Shown here: positions 10,866-23,660 of the stretch, piece after piece
Layout of the letters: each line of letters opens with the position of its first letter
How positions within the stretch are numbered: position 1 is the stretch's first letter
NCBI GenBank assembly: GCA_018340805.1
Contig: JACMZG010001914.1
Location: 46,440,953-46,504,952, forward strand
Reading direction: 5' to 3'
Length of the DNA stretch: 64,000 bases
Source of the DNA: Microvelia longipes
Taxonomy: Eukaryota > Arthropoda > Insecta > Hemiptera > Veliidae
The notes under the pieces: model-generated
Database searches by the model: none
What the model was told of the DNA's origin: nothing
The model's input: the letters and a program-made list of their open reading frames with translations, nothing else
Translations under genes and position numbers: made by a program

Positions 10866-11249
10866 GGTCTACTATTCCGTTGCCTCCTTTCTTTTTGGTT
10901 AGCTGATATTACATTTGAGCTTTAGCTTCACAACAACCTGTATATATTTACTTCTGCCATACCCTATTTTATTAGAGACATTTTTATTGTTTTCTTCTAT
11001 CAAATTTTAATTTATTTTAAATAAAATTTGTAAATGCAACAAAATAGCCACACAAGATTAAAATTATTGTCTTTTTGTTGCTAATCTATCAAACCGATTT
11101 AAGTTGCTTTAAAGTCTATTCACACACATTTTAAACTCCATGCTTTAAGGATTCTTTTACTCTCCTCCTTCAGTCATAAGTCTGTGGGTCAGAGCTCAGC
11201 TTTTATGTTTCTGTCTGCAGCTTCATATAATTTTCCAGCTTTAGTTTCA

Positions 11250-11446
<197 letters not shown>

Positions 11447-12235
11447 TCCGTGATTGTTTTATATTATGATTATTATCTTTCACGTCAGTACCAAATACAA
11501 GATTTAGTAGGAACCATTGTACCCAAATTAGGACCGTCTCCAGTACCTTATGACAATCTTCACCTCTTTCACCTTCGATTGCTTTATCTTCAACCACTTA
11601 TCAGATATTAAAATTTTTCTTTCTTTTACAAAACTATCATCCTAATTTTCATATTTTCAAGGTCGCCGCAATAAAACCACGTGCCATAAAAGAAAACAAT
11701 GAGCGGACGGATTTTTCTTTTGTTTATTATTTTTACCTAATGATAGCCTTTAATTTTTTTCTTCTCCAAAGTTAAAAAATTTGTGAATTAAATAACGATT
11801 GAATTTTTAAACGGGATGTCACCTTTGAAGTATAACGCCCTTGTCCCGTGGCGGCGAGGCCGAGAAAGTATTTGTTTTAACATTTTTGTATAATATTATA
11901 ATTTAAAATATAATATGCCTACTAAGTGCTTTTTAATGATAATTATTAAAAATGATGATTCTGCTTGCATTATGCAATATGGTAATATTATTTTAGGTGT
12001 TTCCTATTATACTTTATGTTCCTATTATACTTTATGTTCGTTTTTTAAACTTACTTTTATTTTCATGTTCTTTTTATACCTTGAGCCATTAAAATTTGTA
12101 GTCTGCATTGAACTACACTTATAAACATTTATATGTGTATGTATAATACACTTATGCATGTTTTCACAGTGTATGTTAGCATTTTTACATCTTTACACGA
12201 AGAAAATATAAAGACTTGCCTACAATCATTCATCT
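11447..12235. other. AT-rich, no gene seen
   Basis: Nothing recognisable apart from a doubled 'cctattatactttatgtt' at about 12004-12038. Confidence 0.55.
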
Positions 12236-12620
12236 GTGTTTATCATCTTTTATCTCTGCTTAACGCCTTTTATCTTAGTTTATCGTCTTTCCTGTTTGCT
12301 TATCGTCTTTTATCTTTGCTAATCGTCATTTATTTTTGCTTATCGTCTTTCATGTTTGCTAACATTTTTTTTTTGCTTATCGTCGTTCATCTTTGCTTGC
12401 AGTTTTTCTTTTTTGCTTTTCGTCTTTTATCTTTGCTAATCGTCTTTTTTTTCCTTATCGTCTTTCATCATAACACTGTCTTTCATCTTTGCCTACCGTT
12501 TTTCTTTTTGCTTATCGTCTTTCATCTTTGCCTACCGTTTTTCTTTTTGCTTATCGTCTTTCATCTTTGCTTACCGTTTTTTTGGTTGCTTATCGTCTTT
12601 TATCTTTGATCATCGTCATT
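12236..12620 (+). repeat. Pyrimidine-rich minisatellite, ~19/39 bp
   Basis: Diverged units of the type 'gcttatcgtctttcatcttt' precede three regular 39-bp units (12478-12592) with TTTGCCTACCGTTTTTCTTT. The 158-residue frame over it is a periodic Phe/Leu-rich translation of the repeat and is not a gene. Confidence 0.9.
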
Positions 12621-12645
12621 TCAGTTCTTACAGTCTTGTTATCTT

Positions 12646-12760
12646 TGGGGTCCCGGTGGTTAGTACGTTCGCCTGCCACCTAGATCGTCCGGATTCGATC
12701 CCAATCTGGACCTCTTGGATTTTCACGCAAGGAATGAATTAGATAAATGACCACTGAGAC
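12646..12760 (+). mobile_element. tRNA-derived SINE (SINE-B), 5' fragment
   Basis: The tRNA-like head has an A box near 'gtggttagtacg' and a B box, GGATTCGATCCC. The family's 'cctcttggatttt.acgcaagg' junction follows. The 3' part is missing. Confidence 0.8.
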
Positions 12761-13294
12761 ATATACTGAGGTCTTTATTTTCCAACTTTCAAAAACTGTC
12801 AGACACTTTTTAACATTTGTAGCTTACAAATAAGAACTTTGTGGTATTGGTTTTTCCAGATTGATATCGAGTTTTAAATGTTTGTGCTTTTCTGAGACTT
12901 GTTTTTCTGCAAAATCACCAATTTTGAACCATACAAAATTAATTTATCTTTTTATATTTTCTCTTCCCCGTATCTTTATATCATTATAAACGATATTCAA
13001 AATTTATAAAAACCACTGGTCACCCGAAACATATGACATACTGACATCTTTAATACATGAAAACATGATTCGATAACATCTCATGATATTATTTATCCGG
13101 ATATTTTATTGTTTGTAATATTTATAAGCAGCAATTTTGCCAAATTTATATTTTCAATTTTCTCTTGAATCCGGTTTTATCAAAAATCCGAATATTAATT
13201 CTTATAAAGTTGTAATAATGTAAATAATTTTAACAAAACTGATATAGTCATATTTATCATGTAGAATGTATTTTATTTATTTTTTCCCTGTTTA

Positions 13295-13440
13295 TTTCTT
13301 TTCCTCACTTATTCCGTTGGTATATAATTACTTGAATAATCCGCATATAATTAGTCATTAATCCGCAATAATGACTGCGAAAATTTCGAAAAATTTTAAA
13401 ACTCGGAAAAATCAATTTTTCCGAAAATCTAAATATTATT
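13295..13440 (+). repeat. Dispersed repeat R fragment
   Basis: It begins 'cttttcctcacttattccgt' and continues with 'cattaatccgcaataatgac' and 'gcgaaaatttcg'. The central block is deleted. Confidence 0.65.
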
Positions 13441-13514
13441 TAGAAAACAATAATAAATGTGTTGCAAATAAAACCTATTTGCCTTGAGGAGGCTTATCTT
13501 TTGTTTTTTCATTA

Positions 13515-13536
13515 TAAAAAAAAAAAAAAAAAAAAA
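13515..13536. repeat. A homopolymer
   Basis: A run of about 20 A follows 'ttgttttttcattat'. It could be a retroposon tail, but I found no flanking duplication. Confidence 0.6.
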
Positions 13537-13854
13537 TGCGATTTAATTGTTAATTGAACAATTAATTTAATTGTCCTGGAAAAGTCGTTGTTGGTGTTGA
13601 TATTATAACTTGATCATTGTTATTGGGAATTATTGTTTATTTTTCCTCCAAACCCTAGTGTCAGGTTCAATAGGGTATATCTCAGGTTTGCGTCACAAAT
13701 TAGTTTTGATTTACTTTAAAACGTTTTTCCGGGATTTTTGTTTATTTAGGCTGAGGAAAATTATAGATTAGACCAAAATGCAATATTTTGCTATTCCTCA
13801 TTTTGTATTACAAGAAAAGTGAAAAAATGTCAAACCAGGATTTCAATTAAATTA

Positions 13855-13970
13855 TCTGTATTTAAGACCCCTTGAGTGGTTTTTACTAAGTTGTATGAGT
13901 GTGTGCGTCTGTTCATCGTAGTCCTAGTATGGTTATGCGATAGAGTTGAAAGAATTTCAAGAAATAGTTT
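13855..13970 (+). repeat. Dispersed repeat R, middle fragment
   Basis: It contains 'taagaccccttgagtggttt', 'gtgtgtgcgtctgttcatcg' and 'agagttgaaag', the R middle block in order. Confidence 0.7.
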
Positions 13971-15120
13971 TTAAAGATTAATATTTTTATAAAGTAATTT
14001 TCGCCAATAATATCTCAGCCAAATTTTCATAAATTTGTTTAATGCTTTGTCAGAAATAGTTTAATTTTTATTGGAATATTTTTAAAGTATAGGGATGTTA
14101 TTTAAACAATGTTTGTATATGTGTCCGTTTATGTAATAATGAAGTGTATGGTGTCAATGTTTACATCGTTCAAGCTAATAAGTCTACTGGTTTTGTCAGA
14201 TCACTATTGTTGAGCACCATGGTGGTACAGCACATGACCGGGTGACCGTTGTGTATTAGTTAGATGAAGACCTATTTGTTAAAGTTAAGGAAGGTTGATC
14301 ATTTTAACAAATTTAGTCCTTTTGATTGAGAAACATTCTTCACAATTCATTATTTTTCAAAAACATTGCAAGTATCGAACTAGTTTTGGTTGAATATTTA
14401 CAAATATTAGGATGTTAAAGTAGGAGCTTTTTATATTATGTTTATCACTAATTTTTATTCTAAATTTAAGTTAAGATGTATAATTTTTACTTTTACTTTG
14501 TATATTAATTTAATAAATAAAGATATTTGTTTTTAAAAAAAAAATACGTTTAAAACAAAATGTCGCGTTTTTTTGTTATACTTTCGTATTGCTGTCATGT
14601 TTGGGTGTCTTGCAAGGCTAGACTTCTTTTAGAAACCGCATTCAACGGGATTTTTCAGCTGACGATGTAAAAGGATTTTTTTTATAAAAACTCAAAAAAC
14701 AAATGGAAAGGAAGGGTTCTAGCGGTGGTACATCTTGCAAACTCTGCGCTATAGAAACGTACAGACTTATAAAAACTTACACTTAAAGGCAAACCACTTA
14801 CCCGCTACAAGCCTTACGCATCATTGAATATATTTAATCGCGTTAAAGTGTTAAAGAATTATCTGTCACTGACCAGTTTAGCATAAATTTAGTTTAAACT
14901 TGGCCATTAGGTAACTGTTTTTTGGTTTTAGAGAAACAATTAGAGAAATACTTATTCGGTTATTGACTCGCACATCTGTGGCATGGTGTAGTATCTTCTA
15001 ATTTTCTCTCTTCTATTTTATTTGACGAATAGTTTTTATGCGATGGGGATAGTTCAGAGTTTTACAGTTCAAATTAAAGTTTCCTTATAATGTGAAGTGG
15101 AAGGAGGAAGCTTTATGTTC
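13971..15120. other. AT-rich, no gene seen
   Basis: No array, SINE or exon is recognisable in this 1.1 kb. The part from 14560 to 14830 is less AT-rich but has no sustained frame. Confidence 0.5.
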
Positions 15121-15124
15121 TCAC

Positions 15125-15830
15125 AAGCACAGACTGGGGGAGATAAACTAGTTGGCTACCGTGGCTTTCCGAAAAGGATAGACTATTTAGTTACCTAGGC
15201 TTGCTGAGGGAGATAAACTAGTTAGCTACTGAGACTTGCCAAGAGAGATAAACTACCTAGTTACCGAGGTTTGCCAAGAGAGATAAACTAGTTAGTTACC
15301 GAGGCATGCCAAGAGAGATAAACTAGTTAGCTACCGAGGCATGCCAAGAGAGATAAACTAGTTAGCTACCAAGGCATGCCAAGAGAGATTATCTAGTTAG
15401 CTACCAAGGCATGCCAAGAAAGATAAACTAGTTAGTTATACATTCTAAGAGAGATAAACTAGTTAGTTACCGAGGCATGCCAAGAGAGATAAACTAGGTA
15501 GTTAGTTATGCCAAGAGAATAAAACTAGTTAGTTGTACATTCTAAGAGAGATAAACTAGTTAGTTACCGAGGCATCCAAGAGAGATAAACTAGTTAGTTG
15601 TAAATTCTAAGAGAGATAAACTAGTTAGTTACATTCTAAGAGAGATAAACTAATTAGTTACCGAGGCATGCCAAGAGAGATAAACTAGTTAGTTATACAT
15701 TCTAAGAGAGATAATCTAGTTAGTTACCGAGGCATGCCAAGAGAGATAAACTAGTTAGTTATACCTAAGAGAGATCTAGTTAGTTACCGAGGCATGCCAA
15801 GAGATTAACTAGTTAGTTACCGAGCAAAAT
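15125..15830 (+). repeat. Minisatellite, ~35 bp unit
   Basis: About 20 units of GAGAGATAAACTAGTTAG plus TTACCGAGGCATGCCAA. In the second half a shorter variant with TATACATTCTAA replaces the GAGGCATGCC part in alternate units. Two unit types are therefore interleaved. Confidence 0.95.
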
Positions 15831-15944
15831 TGCTAAATATTTTGCTGCCAAGGCTCTGCTTAAGGCTTGAACTAGAAATAACTCGTGTCAGAGATTAACC
15901 TGCCCTGCTCTTAAAACCATTAAAGAGCAACATATTTTTTATGT

Positions 15945-16015
15945 ATATTGGCTACTTTTGTTGGTCCTAATTATTTCCTAAACCCAGGTTCCTTTATGGT
16001 TTTCCAAGTAAGAAC
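15945..16015 (-). mobile_element. SINE-B 3' fragment
   Basis: On the minus strand it reads 'aaaccataaaggaacctggg' and 'tttaggaaataattaggacc', matching the region after the SINE-B core in the copy at 48580-48838. Confidence 0.6.
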
Positions 16016-16026
16016 TTTTAGTCCGG

Positions 16027-16107
16027 AATTGACGTCATTGCAGGAATAAATAGTAACTTTTTAATGTTAAGCGCCTATACCGATTCCTGCAATGACGTCA
16101 CACGTCA
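16027..16107. repeat. Short inverted repeat with CRE-like cores
   Basis: ATTGACGTCATTGCAGGAAT and its near-complement GATTCCTGCAATGACGTCAC face each other across ~40 bases. Each arm contains TGACGTCA-like sequence. It may be a hairpin remnant of a transposon. Confidence 0.7.
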
Positions 16108-17375
16108 TTCATAAAAACGTCAGGTTATAACCTCCGAATGCGTTTGGTTTGTTTACATCCAATTGAATCACCTTATCAATTCCTAACATCTTGCGGGGCC
16201 TCCTATTAACTAATTTAATTTACTTATTATCTGCCAAATAAATTATATCAAATGCGCATGACGAACGATGTAATTCTTTATTATTATTGTCCAATAAACG
16301 GCTCGAAAAAAGATTTACTTTCTTTTAATATTCATACTTAACAATTTATCATGCGAGTTCTTTTTAAAATGTATTTAAATTTTTTTCTTCCTTGTAATAT
16401 ATTATTGATTTGACGCAAAGTATAAATCGAATGCCAAAAACCTTAAAAAAATATTGTGTTTTAAAACAGCAAGCATGTAAACGCCAAGTATTCAGTGCGA
16501 GGGCGGACCGGAAAGTACTGCTTCACCTCAATAAACTAAGAGGACAATTACCAGACTCGTGTGGAATTTCAAAACTGTATTTTACAATAACATTACTATT
16601 GCCAACTTTGCAAAAATAAAAATTTTAAATGGAATAATAGTAATAAAAACATATTAATTTTCCTTTACACCTACGGTATGAGTGAGGAAAAGAAAAAACA
16701 TACATTTTATTTGAAATTATTATGAATTTATAGTGTTTTTATTGTTTGACTACCCTGAGCTCTAGTGTATGATTCGGGATTTTGTTTGTTGGATTTATTA
16801 TTTTTTATTTCATATTTTTTCATGTAATTTTGTTTTATTTTATTCATTGTTTATTATTATATTGGTTTATTTATTCTGTTTCAGGTAAGCAACCTATTTG
16901 GATTAAATGTTATTGACCTATAAGTAAGTAAATAATATTTTAGACCCGTATTACGTTTATGATACTTATTTCTTCTACAGTTTAGTAGATATAATGGACA
17001 GCCTGGCTAAATTCACGAAATAATTCTATTGGAGAATAAAAAGAAGTAAGGTCTGAATGAACCAATAGAATTGCTTCCTTTTTTTATTTTTACGAGCTGA
17101 TAACTTATCAAAATCATACAATTATTAATATACCTAATATTAAGATTGACACTTGATATCTAGAACTTCACCTTGGCAAGGAACTAACTTGGGCACTACA
17201 TACACCGATAAAATGAATAGATACAAACTTCTACCAGGTCTGCTTGTCTGCGATCAAAACTTTCTCTGTCCAACAATTTAGAAATCAATCCTAGATCCAA
17301 CTTAAGCTTAGAGAATTCGACTTTTGTAGAACTCTTGAGTTTCAACCCGAACCCTCCAAATCCTATAAGATTTTG
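16108..17375. other. AT-rich, no gene seen
   Basis: A repeat R end fragment lies at about 16655-16692, and a small inverted pair (ATTCTATTGG/CCAATAGAAT) at about 17021-17072. No exon is recognisable. Confidence 0.5.
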
Positions 17376-17545
17376 GACGTCCCGGTGATGTTATGGTTAA
17401 CACGTGCGTCTGCCAGCCAAAAAATCTGGATTCGATCCCGGTAGGGCCTCTTGGATTTTTATGCGAGGGATGTAAATCCTTTCATGTTTCCGAGTCTGTG
17501 CGATGTCAGGTTCTGGTAAAAGATTCCTATCACCTATGAGATCTT
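17376..17545 (+). mobile_element. tRNA-derived SINE (SINE-B), 5' copy
   Basis: The tRNA-like head has 'gttatggttaacacg' (A-box region) and a B box, GGATTCGATCCC. Then come 'gggcctcttggatttttatg', 'gagtctgtgcgatgtcaggt' and 'ggtaaaagattcc'. It is truncated before the family's distal part. It has no insert between the boxes, unlike the copies at 39772 and 48947. Confidence 0.85.
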
Positions 17546-18790
17546 ATCATTCCTATCTAAACTTCTCAGATAAAAAACTATATCCTCCTTATCCTCCTTA
17601 GCCTATTTTTCCAACTATACCATCCACATTTACCCTTCCATTACATGTGTTCTCGACAAGCCATTTCCAAACACTCCTCCTAGAATTGATTTCATGCTCC
17701 ACTCCAGTCCACTTGTACAATCCTTATCTTCCCGTCACATCCCTGATAATACACTCAGAAGACGCTGGTCTTGAGACCACCTTGCCGAACAGTAACAATA
17801 GAGAACAACCCTCTGTTATCAGACTGAGGCAGAAATGAGAGAAAAGAAAACCATACTTTAAGGAGTTCTGCCAATGGGTAGTCTCTCTTATCTAGACAGT
17901 TGATCCATGAATTATATAGAACGAAATCTCATTAAATAATAAATAAATAAAAAATAAATAGAATCGACATTCAAAACAGAAGAAGTAGTTTAAAATTTTC
18001 TGAATTCCGCTTGTTTTATTATTTGTTTTTGATTTTTAAATAAAACGCTTCTTCTAGATATTGCTGTTCCGTTTACTCATATTTATTTAACCTTTTATAA
18101 ATTATTTTAAATTTATTATTTTTTCTCTGCAAAGCAAACTCATGTCTTACTTAAATCAAAGATTTTGTTTTATTTCATTTGAATTTGAATATTCTTTCGA
18201 AATAATTTAGTCTATTTAAATTATCAATCTCTTTTTTTCTGTGAAATTTTGTAATAATTTTCTCTAGATAAACAAACACTTCATGATTTTGTGAAATAAC
18301 GTATTAAGTATGATCCGTTTGAAGTTTTTAAAATGCTTTAGGGCGCATTTCGTTTGATTTGACCTACTGTACCCTTTTGCTGGAGGGTACTTGTTTACAC
18401 GTACCACTAACTAGACGTGTATTTATCTTTAGAATTGCGTAACGAAATGTGTTTTAATGCGCTTAATAATATTTGAAAATGTGCAATCTCGCCACGCCTC
18501 CTAATATGTGACTTAAATGGTAAAGCTAATTAATTTTTATATTTCTTTTAAAGTTTAGTTATGTATTTGATTTCATATTTGTACATCATTAAGGTGTCAT
18601 GTTTGATATCTTAAGGGGCTCAGTGTAAAATGAAATCGGTCCATAATTAATATGAGTACTTAAGGGTACGTCAGTACGTCAGGGTTCCCAGGTTCAAATC
18701 TTGTTACTCTTCAAATCTAGGTAACGTCAATAATTTTTGTGATTTTTTTGGAGGTTCGCGTGCGTGCTACCTTATTGAACGATTTATTTC
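17546..18790. other. No gene seen; weak tRNA-like remnant
   Basis: Mixed-composition sequence without a supported exon. At about 18690, 'cccaggttcaaatcttg' resembles a polymerase III B box and may be the decayed head of a SINE. Confidence 0.45.
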
Positions 18791-19010
18791 TCATGAAGAT
18801 TTAGGTCTTCCGGTGGTGATCGCGTCAATGTAGATGAAGAATCCGACGTTTCGCTTCCACTGTGGGAGGCATCTTCACTGAGGGATGTAGGATAGAAACA
18901 CAACGCTCTACAAAAACTCAGAGCATTGATGCCTCCCACAGTGGAAGCGAAACGTCGGATTCTTCATCTAAATTGACGAGGTCACCACCGTAAGACCTAA
19001 ATCTTCATGA
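18791..19010. mobile_element. Palindromic element, 82-bp arms
   Basis: Arms 18791-18872 and 18929-19010 are near-perfect inverted copies. Each carries CAGTGGAAGCGAAACGTCGG or its complement. The core TGAAGATGCC...GGAAGCGAAACGTC is a degenerate version of a hammerhead layout (TGAWGA, stem, GAAAC, GTC). The ~55-base centre is unrelated. Confidence 0.8.
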
Positions 19011-19339
19011 CAATAACCGCGGAAGCCTACGCAGTTGATTTATTTCTCGCTCAAATTTCTATTTCTGCTCAAACAGCGGCGTTACTTAATTTGTCACTTA
19101 AGTCTTCCTTATTTTTTTAATGAAAATGTGCTACAAAATTTTTTAAAAAATGCATAAATAGAGCTTTAAAATGATTGCGAATAATACTATGCCGAGTCGA
19201 TTTTGGGATAATGACAACAGTTTAGTATAACCTAAGGAAATAGATATATATTTACACTGAAAACTACTACTCATTTATTTTGAAAACTCCGGAAAAATTT
19301 TAACAAGTAGTAACACTACTGCTTTGGTTTGACCGGAAA

Positions 19340-19560
19340 CCTAAGCAAGAAATGGATTATTGAAGGAGGAAGCACGCACTCCAAAGGAAATTAATCCGGT
19401 TTGCGAACCTTCGCACCAGCATTTTAGCGAATATCCTTTGGGAATAAAATTCGCTAATGGGATAGGCGTCATGGCGGAATTCGAACCTCGGACCACGACA
19501 CAAATCCGTTTTTTTTCACTTAGTGGCAGCACTGTACACACCTGAGGAAAAACGTGCATT
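19340..19560 (-). mobile_element. tRNA-derived SINE (SINE-D)
   Basis: On the minus strand there is a canonical B box, GGTTCGAATTCC (about 19477-19488). An A-box-like stretch lies upstream near 'gctgccactaagtg'. The body downstream holds an inverted pair, TTAGCGAATTT and AAAATTCGCTAA. The same body block recurs without a head at 28632-28668, and a related form lies at 39529 and 58753. Confidence 0.75.
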
Positions 19561-19859
19561 CCTACTTATATAAATGTCCGGAATATATTCTTTGGCTTTT
19601 TCCATCAATATAAATACTACACAATGTTATATTAAATAATTTCGTGTGGATTGTTTATGACCATTACCTAACAGATATAAGTTTTACGATGTTTAGTCTA
19701 ATAGTACCGGACCAGGTTCAGGACCCCCCACGTCCAACCCCATGCCTTTCTGTTATTTAAACTTTTACTTTTCAAAAAAAGTAAACCTTTATCTTCCTTC
19801 CCGTTATGAAACAGCTTAGTGCCATGATATGCTTGTAAGTTATTTGAACTTTTATTTCC

Positions 19860-20980
19860 ATTTTTTTTTTATTTTAAAGGAAAATTCATAAAAAAAAATT
19901 TTTTTTAAAAAAATATTTTCTTTAAAAAAGTATTTTCTTTAAAAAAAAAGAATTTTCATTAAAAAAAAGTATTAAATATTTTCTTTAAAAAAATATTTTC
20001 TTTAAAAAAAAAGAAAATAACTTCACAAAACTCGTATTATTTATTATTTACATAAACTCATAATTTATTAGTGTTTATAAGTTTCTCCTTAAACTCTAGC
20101 AATATCTTTTTTCTTTATCTGTTTTATATTAATTTATTTATATTATTATTATTTTATATATTAATATATTATTATATAAATAAATACTATTGTAATAGAA
20201 ATAATTTTTGTTCTATTCTCAATGATTACAAAACGACAATTTTTTAACAAACGTTTTGATTATTGCAGCAATATATCATTGACTGCTCTCTTTCTTATAG
20301 ATTGTTTAAGTTAATTTTTAAAAGTTAATTTCATTATTTTTTCTCAACAGTTAATTTTAACCAGTGGTATTTTTATTATTTTTGCTTATAAAATGAAGCG
20401 TCATGTATATACTCGTCTATTTTCATAATCTTTTTAACCTTCCTTATTTATTAATTCTCAAGAGTTAATTTATATCTCTTAATTTTATTTATTTATTTTA
20501 ATTTATTACTTTATTATTTTTTATTTTATTAATGTATTTATTAATTAATAAATTTTATTATATAATAATTATTAATTAATAAATTATTTATTAAATTAAT
20601 TAATTATAAATATTATTAATAATAAATAATCATTTATTAATTATTATTAATCAATATTTTTAATTATTAATTAATTAATTATTAATTATAATTATTTTTA
20701 TTTTAATTAATAAGTTTGTTAATTAATTTAAAAAAAATCGAAAAATATTGATTAATTAATAATTCATTAATAAATTAATAATTAATAAATATTTAGTAAT
20801 TGTTAATTAATAATATTAATCAATAAAATATAACTTAATTAATAATTTAATAATTATTAATAAACATTATTTATTAAGTTATTTATTTATTTTTAATTAT
20901 TTAATTTAATATTTATTAATTCTTTAATTTATTTCTTATATTATATTAATTCATTTATTTCTTAATTTGTTATTAGGGTG
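19860..20980. repeat. Extreme AT-rich block
   Basis: It opens with repeated 'ttttctttaaaaaaatatt' (about 19900-20030) and becomes TAATTAATTAATAAAT-type sequence with almost no G or C between 20450 and 20960. No gene is possible here. Confidence 0.9.
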
Positions 20981-21000
20981 AAGCGCAGGTGGAGTGTATT

Positions 21001-21079
21001 ATAATAATCAATACGAAAAAGCATCTCCACAAAGTTAAACTTTTACTTTGTGGAGAGGCTTTTTCGTATTGATTATTAT
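21001..21079. repeat. Near-perfect 35-bp-arm hairpin
   Basis: Bases 21001-21035 and 21045-21079 are inverted copies with a 9-base loop. Arm sequence includes CTCCACAAAGT and ACGAAAAAGC. The block 'tttgtggagag' followed by a pyrimidine-rich stretch matches the arm ends of the 8848-9120 palindrome, so this looks like a reduced member of that family. Confidence 0.9.
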
Positions 21080-21923
21080 TTTTTAATTTATTTATTCATT
21101 AATTTATTATTTCTTTATTTATTTCTTTAATTTATCCTTTTTTCTCTAGAGTTAATTTTAAAAGACCAGTGGTATTATCTATTATTTTTACTTAGAGAAT
21201 GAAGTGTCATCTATATACACGTCTTTTTTCATAATCTTTTTAACCTTCCTTATTTATTCATTCAATAGGAATACCATGGTTTTTAGTTTTTATCTGATTA
21301 AAACGTTCATATTGTAAAAATATATTTTCCAGTCGGTATTATAATTCTGCAAAGTTTTAGCTACCAAGAAGCCTGTTATTTTACGCCTCATCAGGATTAT
21401 ATGACTCAGGTCGTAAAGTTATTCCTTGTGGCTGTTTCTATACATTTTTACCCGTTTTAACTTGTTATTTTCAATTTCTTTTATCTTTATTTATTCTATT
21501 TCTCATTATTTAAAAACAATTTTTAAAGTAAAATTAGTTGTTTTTCTTGTAATTGCCTCTCGTTATTTTTTCCCTTGCAGTGCTTATTATTGGTTATTTT
21601 TTCTATTTAGGTTTTGTACTTGTATATAATTTTTAAATTCATTAAAAAATATGGTTTATTTATTTTTTTTATTTTAGTTATTCATTTTATGATTTATTCA
21701 TTTCATTTTCAAAAATTTTATGGCAAATTTAAAGTGGCTGGGCTCTTACGCTGAAGAAAAGGGGCAAATGGGAATAATAATAAATCTGTATTTGCATAAA
21801 GAATATTTACTATACAAATAAATGTCAGGTAAAAGTTGCAATATTTTTTCTTGAAAAGATATTTGAGAGGATATAATTTTTGAAAATTAGGTACCTTGTA
21901 TCTTGGTACTACCTTAAAACTTC

Positions 21924-21942
21924 GGACGCGCTTCGCTCGTCC
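21924..21942 (-). repeat. GCGAAGC-type mini-hairpin
   Basis: GGACGCGCTTCGCTCGTCC is a 19-base imperfect palindrome with a three-base loop. It matches the 3' hairpin of the 5S-derived SINE family but has no 5S-like head beside it. Confidence 0.7.
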
Positions 21943-22199
21943 TTAAAATGTAATGGTTGTCTAAAGCTTAAGTTCGTGCTACATCGGTCTCGGTTTCGCT
22001 CAATTTAAGCCGGAATTCAACTTGCTAGGTGCGTAATGGATTAAGTTTTAGTTTTACTTAAATTGTGCCCTAATTTTAAAAAATAATTTCAAAAATTTCA
22101 AAATGGCATGAAGTCTTAAATTGATCAGAATTAAAATTCGAAAAAGTTCTTGGATTACTAATATTTTACTTGAAATCTCAGATTCCCAAGCAAAATATT

Positions 22200-22226
22200 A
22201 ATTATACATATATATTATATATATAT

Positions 22227-22268
<42 letters not shown>

Positions 22269-22319
22269 TATATATTATATTATTATATTATATATTTATA
22301 TATATATATATATATATAT

Positions 22320-22351
<32 letters not shown>

Positions 22352-22400
22352 TATATTATATTATATTATATTATATTATATTATATACATTATTATATTT
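22200..22400. repeat. (TA)n/(TATAT)n complex microsatellite
   Basis: TA runs alternate with TATAT steps and end in a regular ATATT array. Confidence 0.95.
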
Positions 22401-22819
22401 ATTCATTATTATATTAGATATTTTAAGTTAATTAACTTTACATATATTTATTAAAGTTTTGCAAGTTTTTTTCCTTAGTAAACAAAATCTATTTAGCAAA
22501 AGATTCTTTGGTATTTAGCAGATCTGGATTAAGCACCTGTATTATTTTAATTTCTGTTATTAGATATAAAATTCATGCACTTATAGGGTTGAGTATGGCT
22601 GAGGTTTTTTTTATCTTCGAGAAATCTTGCTCGTAGGAATAACGGTCACAAGGCATCCTATGTTTACTAATTGTATAAAAGTATTAAAAATTCATAAGGC
22701 ATATCTTTTGTTTTATATTACTACTGTTTTGCAACTCCAGCCATGTTCATTATCCTGTTCTACATACGGCTGACATTATATGTCATTGTTACTGTATGTC
22801 TTGTAAAATTCGACAAATA

Positions 22820-22990
22820 AAACGTTGATGCTATACTGAAAGGATCATTTCAAATAGAGCATTGATGCTATACTGGAAGGAACATTTCAAATAGAGCATT
22901 GATTCTATACTGGAAGGAACATTTCAAATAAAGCATTGATGCTATTCTGGAAGAAACATTTCAAATAAAGCATTGATACTGGGAGGGACA
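22820..22990 (+). repeat. Minisatellite, 37 bp unit
   Basis: Four full units and one partial unit of AAAGCATTGATGCTATACTG plus GAAGGAACATTTCAAAT. Confidence 0.9.
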
Positions 22991-22999
22991 TCTCCAATA

Positions 23000-23660
23000 C
23001 GGCAACCAGTCCAGATTGAGCCTAAATGGCCCGAGGAGGGTTTGGCCTAAAAGGACCCAAACCCTAAATCTCAAAGGCCCCAATGGTGGGGGGGGGTCCT
23101 ATATTGTTTCTCAGAGGGGTCTACTTTTAACTAGAGTAGTACTAATATAATAACATTAAATAAAATAATATTATTTTATTTAAATAAATTAAAATAACTT
23201 AATTAAAAAAAATAAATAAGTAAGTATAAATTACGTTTATTGATTTAAATGAAATTTTTAACTAAACTATTTTAATTTTAATCTTTCGTGCTCTTTTGTA
23301 CCGCTTCAGGTCCCTGATCAAGTATGTTAGGGGCCTCTTGAGGCACCAGTCTTCCATTTGGGACCTTTAAGTGCCCAAGTATAAAGAATGGGGGTTTTAA
23401 AGGACCTAAATTTAGGTAACAATTTGAGAATATTTTAGAGTACTTTAAAATATTTGTTTCTAAAAGGTCTTTAGGCCCTACTTAGAGTATTGGGCCCTTT
23501 TGACTCTTGTGTTATGAATTTGAATATATCAAATATTAAGTATGTTAATATTTTTTTTTAATTACCTTGTTTTTTCTTTAAGTTTATTTTTGGCTGAGGG
23601 ACCTAAGGAGGGCTGCCCCCCTCACCCTCAATGGCAAGTCTGCCCCTGGCAGCAAAATTA
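23000..23660. other. Locally GC-richer repeat debris
   Basis: Two blocks (about 23000-23130 and 23285-23650) are rich in GGGCC and GGACC words on both strands, including a run of nine G at 23089. They look like old transposon remnants, but I cannot assign a family. No open frame is conserved. Confidence 0.45.

Noticed and set aside
12133..12609. 158-residue Leu/Phe-rich frame resembling a membrane protein
   Set aside because: Periodic translation of a pyrimidine-rich minisatellite. Its hydrophobicity is a by-product of T-rich codons.
15125..15830. CRISPR-like direct repeats (also 35990-36812 and 55265-56215)
   Set aside because: Units are contiguous without unique spacers, diverged, and in a eukaryotic context. 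These are ordinary minisatellites.
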